Positions 33,897 through 41,899 of a stretch of 64,000 nt of DNA are shown in pieces. Position numbers and translations under genes: made by a program. The notes under the pieces are model-generated. The model worked only from the letters and a program-made list of their open reading frames with translations. It ran no database searches and had not been told where the DNA came from. Source of the DNA: Bacteroides xylanisolvens XB1A. GTDB taxonomy: Bacteria; Bacteroidota; Bacteroidia; Bacteroidales; Bacteroidaceae. Every line of letters begins with the position of its first letter. The stretch's first letter is position 1. Location of the stretch: assembly GCF_000210075.1 (NCBI RefSeq), contig NC_021017.1:3825342-3889341 (forward strand). Direction: 5' to 3'.

Positions 33897-35051
33897 ATGA
33901 AACTCTATAAATATTGTTTTGCGCTTTTGGCTCTTACAACAGTCACAGTGAGTGGTTGTAAGAATGAAGATATCAATGAAGAGCATCATTATGACAATAA
34001 ACTCTATGTTAGCTCGGCTCCTGTTTGTGATGATTTGCTGATTAAGCCCAGTATAACTGAGGCTACCCGTGAACTTAGCTATCGTATAGCATCGCCGGCA
34101 GAACAAGATATTCAAATAAGCTTTGATGCGGCTCCCGCTATGACAGCAGCATATAATTTGATTTACAATGATAATGCAACTGCACTGGATTCATATTTTT
34201 ATAATATACCAACAAAAACTACTACTATTAAGGCAGGGGATATTTCCAGTGATAATATTGTGATTGACTTTAAGAATACCAACGAATTGGATAAGTCAAA
34301 ACGCTATGTATTGCCCGTCACCATTCTAGATGCATCCAATATTGATGTACTTGAAAGTGCCCGTACTGCTTATTTCATATTTAAGGGTGCTGCCCTTATT
34401 AATGTAGTGGCAAATATCAAAGAAATCTATTTCCCAATTAACTGGAAGAGCAGTGTGAATGGTCTTTCTACTGTTACTATTGAGGCTTTGGTTCGTAGTG
34501 AAGACTGGGTGGCAGGACGTGAAAATGCCCTGAGTTCTGTTTTCGGTATTGAAGGTAAATTCCTTGTACGTATTGGTGATGCTGACCGTCCACGTGATCA
34601 AGTTCAGGTAGTAGCTCCCGGTGGTAATTTCCCAGGTCCGAATGTTGTTCCGGGTTTACCGATTAATGAGTGGGTACACATTGCCATTGTTTATGATAAT
34701 ACGACAAAAGAACGAATCTATTATAAAGATGGTGTGCTTGTTTATAAAGACGAAGCAGCTTCAGGTAATGTATCTTTGAGCAGTGGTTGTTATATTGGTC
34801 GCGCTTGGGATGATACTCGTTGGTTGCCGGGAGATATTTCAGAAGTCCGCGTGTGGTCAGTGCAAAGAACGGCAGAGCAAATTGCCACTAATCCTTATGA
34901 AGTAGATCCTGCCAGTGAAGGACTGGTTGCTTACTGGAAGTTTAATGAAGGTGCCGGAAATGTTATTACCGACCAGACTGGACATGGTAATGATATTACA
35001 GGTTCGGGCGATCCTACTTGGGTAAAAGTAGAGATTCCTAAGATAAATTAA
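33897..35051 (+). CDS. Surface lipoprotein with DUF1735 and LamG-like domains
   Basis: The 384-residue product has lipobox TVSGC (Cys21), an N-terminal BT_3987-type DUF1735 beta-sandwich at about 35-160 and a C-terminal laminin-G/concanavalin-like domain at about 175-380 (EALVRSEDWVAGRENALSSV, GCYIGRAWDDTRWLPGDISE, VRVWSVQRTAEQI). This arrangement suggests carbohydrate binding at the cell surface without enzyme activity. It starts 8 bases after the preceding gene. Position of BT3986. Confidence 0.82.
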   Translation: MKLYKYCFALLALTTVTVSGCKNEDINEEHHYDNKLYVSSAPVCDDLLIKPSITEATRELSYRIASPAEQDIQISFDAAPAMTAAYNLIYNDNATALDSYFYNIPTKTTTIKAGDISSDNIVIDFKNTNELDKSKRYVLPVTILDASNIDVLESARTAYFIFKGAALINVVANIKEIYFPINWKSSVNGLSTVTIEALVRSEDWVAGRENALSSVFGIEGKFLVRIGDADRPRDQVQVVAPGGNFPGPNVVPGLPINEWVHIAIVYDNTTKERIYYKDGVLVYKDEAASGNVSLSSGCYIGRAWDDTRWLPGDISEVRVWSVQRTAEQIATNPYEVDPASEGLVAYWKFNEGAGNVITDQTGHGNDITGSGDPTWVKVEIPKIN

Positions 35052-35084
35052 TTGTTGGTTTAATCTTTTATTCAAGAATTCATT

Positions 35085-36515
35085 ATGAATATGAAATATA
35101 TAACTTCGGGTTTGTTCGCTGCCATGATTGTGAGCAGTACTGCATTCTTGACCTCTTGTGCTGATGATCTTGAGGTCGGAAAGAATATTGATGAGTCGGC
35201 CTACAGTGGCATTTATGAAAATAATGCATATCTGCGTGATGGAAAGTCGAACTTAGTTTCTAAGGTTGTCGAATTGCACGGTGAGACTTATGCCACTACC
35301 GTAAAAATGGGGTTGAGCAAGACACCTAATACAGCTACATCGGCAAAAGTGAAAATTGATGCTGCTTATTTGGAAACGTATAATAAAGCGCATAATACAG
35401 ATTTTGCATTGTATCCGCAGGACCTGGTTACCTTTGCTAACGAAGGAATACTTACAGTGAACGCTAATACTAAATCAGCGGAGGTAGAGATGACTATTCG
35501 GGCAGGAGAAGGTCTGCAGGAAGATAAAACATATGCTATTCCGGTAGCTATCAGTGATCAGAGCAGTGATATCACTATTAAAGATGAAGATGCGAAACAT
35601 TGTATTTATCTGGTGAAAGATATGCGAAATGCCGGTGATGCATATAAAGGAGAAGGTGTAATGCAAGGTTATTTGTTCTTTGAAGTAAATGACGTAAATC
35701 CGCTGAATACTCTTTCTTTCCAATTAGAGAATGGAAAACTTCTTTGGGATGTTGTTGTACTGTTTGCTGCTAATATCAACTATGATGCTGAAGCAGGACG
35801 TCCTCGTGTACAATGTAACCCGAATGTACAGTATCTGTTGGATAATAATGAAACTCTTCTTCAGCCACTGCGTAGACGTGGTGTGAAAGTATTGTTAGGA
35901 CTGCTTGGTAACCATGACATTACAGGCTTGGCACAGCTTTCCGAACAAGGTGCTAAAGACTTTGCCCGTGAAGTTGCCCAGTATTGTAAGGCATATAACT
36001 TGGATGGAGTAAATTATGACGATGAGTATTCAAACAGTCCTGATTTGAGCAATCCGTCTCTTACTAATCCAAGTACGGCTGCTGCAGCTCGTCTGTGTTA
36101 TGAAACCAAACAGGCAATGCCGGATAAACTGGTTACTGTATTTGATTGGGGACAGATGTATGGTGTAGCTACTGTTGACGGGGTAGATGCAAAAGAATGG
36201 ATAGATATTGTGGTAGCCAACTATGGTAGTGCTGCATATCCTATCGGACAAATGACAAAGAAACAATGCTCCGGTATTTCAATGGAATTCAACTTAGGCG
36301 GTGGCGGTAGCTTATCAGCTTCTAAAGCTCAAAGTATGATAGATGGAGGGTATGGATGGTTTATGGGATTTGCTCCAAGTCCGGCTAAATATGGTAGTGT
36401 TTTCAGCCGTCTTCAAGGTGGTGGTGAAGTATTGTACGGGTCTAATGTAGCAGCACCGACTATATTCTACAAGAAGAATGATCCGACGCCATATAAATAT
36501 CCGGATGATCTTTAA
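35085..36515 (+). CDS. GH18 endo-beta-N-acetylglucosaminidase (EndoBT-3987-like)
   Basis: The 476-residue lipoprotein (lipobox FLTSC, Cys25) has an N-terminal DUF1735-type domain (about 40-180) and a GH18 barrel (about 190-470). The catalytic motif is LDGVNYDDEYS, with Asp312 and Glu314 numbered from the ATG at 35085, the numbers I recall for EndoBT-3987. The enzyme cuts the chitobiose core of high-mannose N-glycans at the cell surface, leaving one GlcNAc on the protein and releasing the oligosaccharide for SusC/SusD import. It is the key surface enzyme of this locus. Confidence 0.92.
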   Translation: MNMKYITSGLFAAMIVSSTAFLTSCADDLEVGKNIDESAYSGIYENNAYLRDGKSNLVSKVVELHGETYATTVKMGLSKTPNTATSAKVKIDAAYLETYNKAHNTDFALYPQDLVTFANEGILTVNANTKSAEVEMTIRAGEGLQEDKTYAIPVAISDQSSDITIKDEDAKHCIYLVKDMRNAGDAYKGEGVMQGYLFFEVNDVNPLNTLSFQLENGKLLWDVVVLFAANINYDAEAGRPRVQCNPNVQYLLDNNETLLQPLRRRGVKVLLGLLGNHDITGLAQLSEQGAKDFAREVAQYCKAYNLDGVNYDDEYSNSPDLSNPSLTNPSTAAAARLCYETKQAMPDKLVTVFDWGQMYGVATVDGVDAKEWIDIVVANYGSAAYPIGQMTKKQCSGISMEFNLGGGGSLSASKAQSMIDGGYGWFMGFAPSPAKYGSVFSRLQGGGEVLYGSNVAAPTIFYKKNDPTPYKYPDDL

Positions 36516-36545
36516 ATAAAATAGGAACAAATAAAAAACAAGAAT

Positions 36546-37889
36546 ATGAAAGCACATTATAAACTCTTTTTATCTCTGGCAATAGGATCATTCGTTACTT
36601 TTGCTGGATGTCAGGATGATGAGGTGGTGGATTTGGTTAAATATCCGGTGAATCAGCCTACTATAACGATTGACGATGCGGAAGGAGCGTCTAAAGCGGC
36701 GTTAACTGCAGTTTACAAATCTGATGGTACATTGGAATTAGATGGTCCTGTCACTAGAACTTATACATTCCATTTTGTTGCATCACCGGAAGATGCTACA
36801 GTGACTTTTGATATTATAAATACTAATATCCCAAAAGAAAATGTAGAGATCAGTGCCACTAAAGTAGTTCTTCCTGCCGGTTCAACAGATGCTTCTGTCA
36901 CTGTGGCTTTGAAGGATGAAGATTTTAGTTTTGCAGTACCCAATTATGATGCGGCAACCTACGAACTGGGTGTGAAAGCCAGTGTGGAAGGATATAAGAT
37001 AGGAACTGAACCAATAGAATCTAAAGTTGTAATAGAGAAGGAAGCATACACAGCTTCATGCTCTGTGGTTGGTGAGAGCGGTAATAACGTTACATTTGAA
37101 CGTGCTTTCTCTCAAGGAGCGATTGTCAATCCTGATCCTATATCCTATACTTTCAAGATGAAGTTGGATAAGCCGGCAAGAAAAGACGTAAAGGTGAAAC
37201 TTGCCACTACAGGGCTGGACGAACAATTTATGAATGATATCACTGTTACTCCTGCTGAAATCATCATACCTGCTGGAGAGTTAGAATCAGCAGACATTAC
37301 ATGGTCTATTACCGACGCCTTCTTGTTGACAACTGCAGATCCTGAAACTCATACGCTTGTGGTGACTGCTTCGGCAGAAAGTGAAGACCCTGTTGTTGTA
37401 GAAAATAAGAAGGAGAACTTCCTGACTTTCAATGTCAATAAAGTCTTCAGAAACTTTGGATATGTATCCGATAAGGTTACTAATTGGGTTGAACTGGCTA
37501 AAACTGGTTGGTCGGTAGAATTGGATCCGAGTCTTTGGGGGAATGGTAATGTGCTTATTGACGGCAAAGGTGGAAGCGGTGGAAATGATGTCTATAAGCA
37601 GGGTGATTTCTGGTTTGTTGTTGATATGAAGTCGGAAAAGACAATGACCGGTTTTGGTATTGATTATTATAATAATGGTTCGGCATCATCTCCTAAGAAG
37701 GTAACTATTTCTACCTCAATGGATAATGAAACATGGGTTACGCAAGGTTCACTTGATACTCCTCAGGCGTATAACCATTATTTCCAATTCTTTACTCCTC
37801 AAAACACTCGCTATGTGAAGGTTGAACTAGAGGGACGTTATAATAGATTTATTGATTTAACTGAAGTTTATATCTACAACGCTCAGTAA
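36546..37889 (+). CDS. Surface lipoprotein with beta-sandwich repeats and a discoidin (F5/8 type C) domain
   Basis: The 447-residue product has lipobox TFAGC (Cys21), two DUF1735/Calx-like beta-sandwich domains (about 35-165 and 170-295, each with an IPAG/LPAG turn) and a C-terminal F5/8 type C domain at about 310-445 (GDFWFVVDMKSEKTMTGFGI ... TRYVKVELEGRYNRFIDLTE). It is probably a further glycan-binding protein of the high-mannose locus. It is the last gene of the plus-strand operon, followed by a terminator. Confidence 0.82.
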   Translation: MKAHYKLFLSLAIGSFVTFAGCQDDEVVDLVKYPVNQPTITIDDAEGASKAALTAVYKSDGTLELDGPVTRTYTFHFVASPEDATVTFDIINTNIPKENVEISATKVVLPAGSTDASVTVALKDEDFSFAVPNYDAATYELGVKASVEGYKIGTEPIESKVVIEKEAYTASCSVVGESGNNVTFERAFSQGAIVNPDPISYTFKMKLDKPARKDVKVKLATTGLDEQFMNDITVTPAEIIIPAGELESADITWSITDAFLLTTADPETHTLVVTASAESEDPVVVENKKENFLTFNVNKVFRNFGYVSDKVTNWVELAKTGWSVELDPSLWGNGNVLIDGKGGSGGNDVYKQGDFWFVVDMKSEKTMTGFGIDYYNNGSASSPKKVTISTSMDNETWVTQGSLDTPQAYNHYFQFFTPQNTRYVKVELEGRYNRFIDLTEVYIYNAQ

Positions 37890-37918
37890 GGTCTAGTCAT
37901 TAGCATACAAGTTAATTT

Positions 37919-37960
37919 TAGAGTCGGGCTTCATTCAGAAAGCCTGGCTCTTTTTTTGTA
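37919..37960 (+). terminator. Terminator of the SusC-SusD operon
   Basis: Stem GAGTCGGGCTT / AAGCCTGGCTC (37921-37931 with 37940-37950) with two weak pairs, followed by eight bases that are nearly all T. It ends the six-gene plus-strand operon. Confidence 0.85.
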
Positions 37961-38024
37961 TTTCTATAATTCAATAGTTGATTAAATGTATAATTTATTC
38001 AACTGCTACCTTCATTATATCTAC

Positions 38025-38786
38025 TTAGAAAACAAACCTCATCCCCCCCTTTTTCTCCGCCTGCTTGTATTTCTTAATCTCCATTGAAAGATACTTCATT
38101 TGTTGAGCAAACATGAAATTACGGATAGGGCATAAGTCCGGTTCTTCATCATCTTGAGGACATGATGCTTCCAATGCCTGATAATATTCCAGTTTATCCT
38201 CTTTGAATATAGTGGCTAGAGGGAGTTGATGATAAGAGAGAATATAATTCATCAATAAGCGTGAAATTCTTCCGTTTCCATCGGCAAACGGATGGATGCT
38301 GACTAAATAAAAATGGGCGTCGAAAGCTAACTGATAGATAGAGTCGAGTGTCTGAACTTGTTTGATACGCTGATTTAGTATTTCGCATAGACGGGTTACT
38401 TCACGTTCTACTTTTTGATAGTTTACGAAGTAACGGTCGCCTACATGTACAGAAGATTTGCGCCAGTCTCCTTTAGAAGAATCATAATCTCCTGCGCTGG
38501 AATGAATTATACTTCCTGTTGTACGCATTACGTGAACTGAAATATCCTGTATAAAAACAGGAGTAATTTCACGTTTCTTTTTAGCCTCTTCCACTATAAA
38601 ACGCAAAGCTTCAAAATGATCCTTTACCATATTATAATCATACAGCGGTTTTCCCTTGGCGGTGATACCGTCTACAATCAACAGGCGGCATTCTTCTTCG
38701 GTGAGTGAAGAGCCTTTTATTGCTGTGGAGTGATGGGAAATGAAGATTTCATTCCATTCTGCACGGAAATGAATGAGAATTTGTTT
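38025..38786 (-). pseudogene. Fic-domain protein, 5'-truncated
   Basis: The frame holds a complete Fic core, HPFADGNGRISRLLMN, matching HxFx(D/E)GNGRxxR, so the AMP-transferase loop is intact. Upstream, family-like sequence continues (HFRAEWNEIFISHHSTAIKG, then LTEEECRLLIVDGITAKGK) to an in-frame TGA at 38789-38787 without any ATG; only a TTG at 38681 could start a shorter product of 218 residues. The inhibitory-helix motif (S/T)xxxE(G/N) reads STAIKG, with Lys for Glu. The usual N-terminal 40-60 residues are missing. It is either a decayed gene or a short form using a non-ATG start. It lies between the two arms of the glycan locus. Confidence 0.65.
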
Positions 38787-38983
38787 TCAATTACTGATTC
38801 TCATAAGTATAACATGAACTTTAAACTCATAAATTCCACCAGTTTCACCTTATATCTGAAACATCGATGAATAAGGAGATAGCGGGTGAAAGCGTAGAAG
38901 AAATCAAGGTGAAATCTCCCGTTATTGCTTTCACCTTTCAAATTTGTTTATACCGGTTGCTGGGCATATAGAGCCACCGTACT

Positions 38984-39042
38984 GAATATATAGATTCAAT
39001 ATGGTAAGTATATAGATACAATGTGTTGAATATATAGATACA
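38984..39042. repeat. Array A: three units every 22 bp (core TATATAGAT)
   Basis: TATATAGAT occurs at 38987, 39009 and 39031, exactly 22 bases apart, each followed by (T/A)CA. The bases between the cores differ. Confidence 0.85.
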
Positions 39043-39076
39043 CCAACTCAAGCATTAGTGGCTGAAAATTAAGGTG

Positions 39077-39130
39077 TTAATACCTTGTGCTCAGGCTGTT
39101 AATACCTGATGGATTATCTATTAATACCTG
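39077..39130. repeat. Array B: three units every 22 bp (core TTAATACCT)
   Basis: TTAATACC occurs at 39077, 39099 and 39121, exactly 22 bases apart, followed by TTG, TGA and TGA. It starts 46 bases after the last core of array A. Confidence 0.85.
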
Positions 39131-39140
39131 ACAACAGATT

Positions 39141-39216
39141 TGCTATAAGCATATTTTTATTAGCTATAATCATATCCGGATTAGCTATAATGATATTGTT
39201 TTTAGCTCAAGGGATA
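39141..39216. repeat. Array C: four units every 21 bp (core GCTATAATCATAT)
   Basis: GCTATAAGCATAT, GCTATAATCATAT, GCTATAATGATAT and the degenerate GCTCAAGGGATAT start at 39142, 39163, 39184 and 39205, exactly 21 bases apart. Confidence 0.85.
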
Positions 39217-39399
39217 TTTTTGAAAAACAAGGTGAAACCGATAATGTCCAGTTTTACCTGAATTTGCCACTTGCTTTCACCCGCTATCTCTTTATTCATC
39301 GGCATTTCGAGAATCAGGTGAAATCGATGAATAGTAATGGTCTTATAGTGGCATTTATGATACTTTATCTCAAAAAGTAGTGAAAAGTAATCAAAAACA

Positions 39400-39435
39400 A
39401 TAGCCTGAAAGCGGACTTCTTTGCTTTCAGGCTAT
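39400..39435. terminator. Hairpin downstream of the GH92 gene, 13-bp perfect stem
   Basis: ATAGCCTGAAAGC (39400-39412) pairs with GCTTTCAGGCTAT (39423-39435). On the minus strand it lies 90 bases past the GH92 stop at 39525 and is followed by TGTTTTTGATTAC, so it may end the GH92 transcript. Nearby partly matching segments (39440-39500, repeated CTGAAAG and GGCTGAAA) could form alternative pairings. Confidence 0.6.
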
Positions 39436-39524
39436 CGCTTTCAGCCAGAATCCCGATAATTAGCTACTTTCAGAAAGAAACTGAAGGCTGAAACCGGGAT
39501 GGCGACAATTTTATAGAGAAAGGA

Positions 39525-41795
39525 TTATTGCTCTTTAGAGAAAGAATAAGGCATATCCTCTTCTTTCGTTCCTCTGTTCTTATTCGGTTGGTTACCCATA
39601 TCCACTTTGATAGTGCCACCTTTGAATAAGTCTTCGTGACGGAGATAATTCTTGGTATAATCAGTACCATTAACATTCAGCGAGTTGACATAGAAATTCT
39701 TTTTGCTGTTGTTCGGAGCATCAATCACTAAACTGTTTCCATTCTCGAAGTGGAGCGTAGCTTTCTTGAATAACGGGGCACCTATGATATACTCGTCCGT
39801 TCCCGGGCAAACAGGGTAGAATCCCAGTGCCGAAAATACATACCAGGCGGAAGTCTGCCCGTTGTCTTCATCGCCGCAATAACCGTCCGGGCCCGGAGTG
39901 TACATTCTGTCCATAACCTGGCGCAGCCAGTATTGGGCTTTCCAGGGCTGACCGGCATAGTCATATAAGTAAATCATGTGCTGGATAGGCTGGTTGCCAT
40001 GCGCATAGTTTCCCATGTTCATAACAGTCATTTCACGTATTTCGTGAATCACCTGTCCGTAGTAGCTGTCGTCAAAGACAGGCGGTACGGCAAATACGGA
40101 GTCCATCATTGTGATAAACATGTCTTTTCCACCCATCAGGTCGATAAGTCCCTGAGGGTCGTGGAATACAGACCAAGTGTAGTGCCAGCTATTTCCTTCC
40201 GTGAAAGCGTCACCCCATTTCAACGGAGAAAATGGAGACTGGAATGTACCGTCTTCGTTGCGTCCGCGCATCAGTTTGGATTCTTTGTCGAAAAGATTCT
40301 TGTAGTTCATGGCACGTTTGGCGAAGAGGTTAATCTCTTTCTTCGGACGTTTAAGTTCCTTTGCCAGTTGGTAGATACACCAGTCATTGTATGCATATTC
40401 CAACGTGCGTGCGGCGTTCTCATTGATTTTTACATCATAAGGCACGTAACCCAGTTTATTGTAATATTCATATCCCAAACGTCCTGTTGATGATACTTGT
40501 GGATGTACATTCTCCGTTCCGTGAATCAGCCCTTCATACAATGTTTTTATATCGTCCACTTTCACTCCTTTCATGTAAGCATCCACTAAGACAGAAGCAG
40601 AGTTGTTACCAACCATACAGCCTCTGTGCCCCGGACTTGCCCATTCCGGGAAGAAACCGCTCTCTTTATATGTATTGATCAGACCTTCCTGCATTTCCTT
40701 GTTGACTGACGGGTACATTAGGTTCAATAACGGGAATAGGCAACGGAAAGTATCCCAAAAGCCTGTGTCAGTATACATATACCCCGGTAATACTTGCCCG
40801 TTATAAGGACTGTAATGAACAGGTTGTCCGGCAGCATCCAGTTCGTAGAATTTGCGTGGGAAGAGCAATGAACGATATAAACAAGAATAGAATGTGCGAT
40901 ATTGATCGAGATTGCCTCCTTCTACTTCTATTTTGCCTAACACTTGGTTCCACACTTCTTTTCCTTTCTTGGCTAGCTGTTCAATATTATCTTTGCCCAA
41001 CTCTTTCATATTCAAAGCTACCTGTTCAAAATTGATGAAAGAAGAAGCAATTCTTGCATGTACTTGTTCGCCCTTATGTGTTTGGAAACCAATAATGGCT
41101 CCGGCATGATCTGTTGTCTGTTCGGTAACATTTTCCTGCAGATTGCCATTGGCTACCGTAGCTTTATATGTGAAAGGCTTGTCGAATTCAATAATAAAGT
41201 AATTTTTAAAGTTTTCGGGAACTCCACCGCTGTTGCGAGTCGTGTAACCGATAATCTTGTTTTCTTCCGGAATAACCTTAATATACGATCCCTTATCGAA
41301 GGCATCCACTACAACATACGAATGATCGTTTTCCGGAAAAGTGAAACGGAAAAGAACGGCACGCTCGGTTGGAGCCATTTCTGTCACTACATCATGCTCT
41401 GCAAGATATACTTTATAATAATAAGGAGTGGCAGTTTCTCCTTTGTGGGCAAACCAACTGGCACGCTTCTCTTCATTGAATTCCGGTTTGCCTACTACAG
41501 GCATAATAGAGAATTGTCCGTAATCATTAATCCACGGACTGGGTTGATGTGTTTGTTTAAATCCACGAATCTTATTAGCTGTATAAGTGTATTGCCATCC
41601 GTCTCCCATCTTTCCTGTCTGTGGAGTCCAGAAATTCATCCCCCACGGACGGGCAATGGCTGGATAAGTATTACCAGTTGATAACTCGAAACTAGATTGA
41701 GAACCCATAAGCGGATTGACATACTGCGTCCAGTCTTTGGCTTTTGCAAAGACGATACAACTTAATGCGCATACTAATAGGAGATACTTTTTCAT
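39525..41795 (-). CDS. GH92 alpha-1,2-mannosidase (BT3990-like)
   Basis: The 756-residue product has a signal peptide without a convincing lipobox, so it is probably periplasmic. GH92 hallmarks: TQYVNPLMGS at the start, the N-terminal beta-sandwich, then an (alpha/alpha)6 domain with EGNSWHYTWSVFHDPQG carrying the acid Glu533 and CGDEDNGQTSAWYVFSALGF with Asp642/Asp644. These are the residue numbers I recall for BT3990, a calcium-dependent inverting alpha-1,2-mannosidase. It removes outer mannoses from imported high-mannose glycans. First of two GH92 genes in tandem (104-base gap). Confidence 0.92.
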   Translation of the reverse strand: MKKYLLLVCALSCIVFAKAKDWTQYVNPLMGSQSSFELSTGNTYPAIARPWGMNFWTPQTGKMGDGWQYTYTANKIRGFKQTHQPSPWINDYGQFSIMPVVGKPEFNEEKRASWFAHKGETATPYYYKVYLAEHDVVTEMAPTERAVLFRFTFPENDHSYVVVDAFDKGSYIKVIPEENKIIGYTTRNSGGVPENFKNYFIIEFDKPFTYKATVANGNLQENVTEQTTDHAGAIIGFQTHKGEQVHARIASSFINFEQVALNMKELGKDNIEQLAKKGKEVWNQVLGKIEVEGGNLDQYRTFYSCLYRSLLFPRKFYELDAAGQPVHYSPYNGQVLPGYMYTDTGFWDTFRCLFPLLNLMYPSVNKEMQEGLINTYKESGFFPEWASPGHRGCMVGNNSASVLVDAYMKGVKVDDIKTLYEGLIHGTENVHPQVSSTGRLGYEYYNKLGYVPYDVKINENAARTLEYAYNDWCIYQLAKELKRPKKEINLFAKRAMNYKNLFDKESKLMRGRNEDGTFQSPFSPLKWGDAFTEGNSWHYTWSVFHDPQGLIDLMGGKDMFITMMDSVFAVPPVFDDSYYGQVIHEIREMTVMNMGNYAHGNQPIQHMIYLYDYAGQPWKAQYWLRQVMDRMYTPGPDGYCGDEDNGQTSAWYVFSALGFYPVCPGTDEYIIGAPLFKKATLHFENGNSLVIDAPNNSKKNFYVNSLNVNGTDYTKNYLRHEDLFKGGTIKVDMGNQPNKNRGTKEEDMPYSFSKEQ

Positions 41796-41899
41796 GGTCT
41801 TATTTATTATTTATGGCTCAATCGAATCAGAAATCGATTGAGCCAATTTATTTTTCAAGGTTTTGTTTTTTTTATTCAATTTGAACAGCTAGTACCAAC

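Larger units (their letters stand above)
38843..39323. repeat. Long-range inverted repeat enclosing 21-22-bp periodic arrays
   Basis: The core arms 38865-38893 and 39273-39301 are complementary at 28 of 29 positions. Weaker complementarity continues outward to about 38843/39323 and inward to about 38935/39225, with TTTCACCT/AGGTGAAA occurring repeatedly. The enclosed 380 bases contain three families of short units at regular spacing (separate entries). No protein is encoded between the Fic frame and the GH92 gene, so this explains most of the 730-base gap. Confidence 0.85.

Noticed and set aside
38984..39216. CRISPR array
   Set aside because: Unit cores are only 8-13 bp with 21-22 bp total spacing, three different families follow each other, and no cas genes are in the window.
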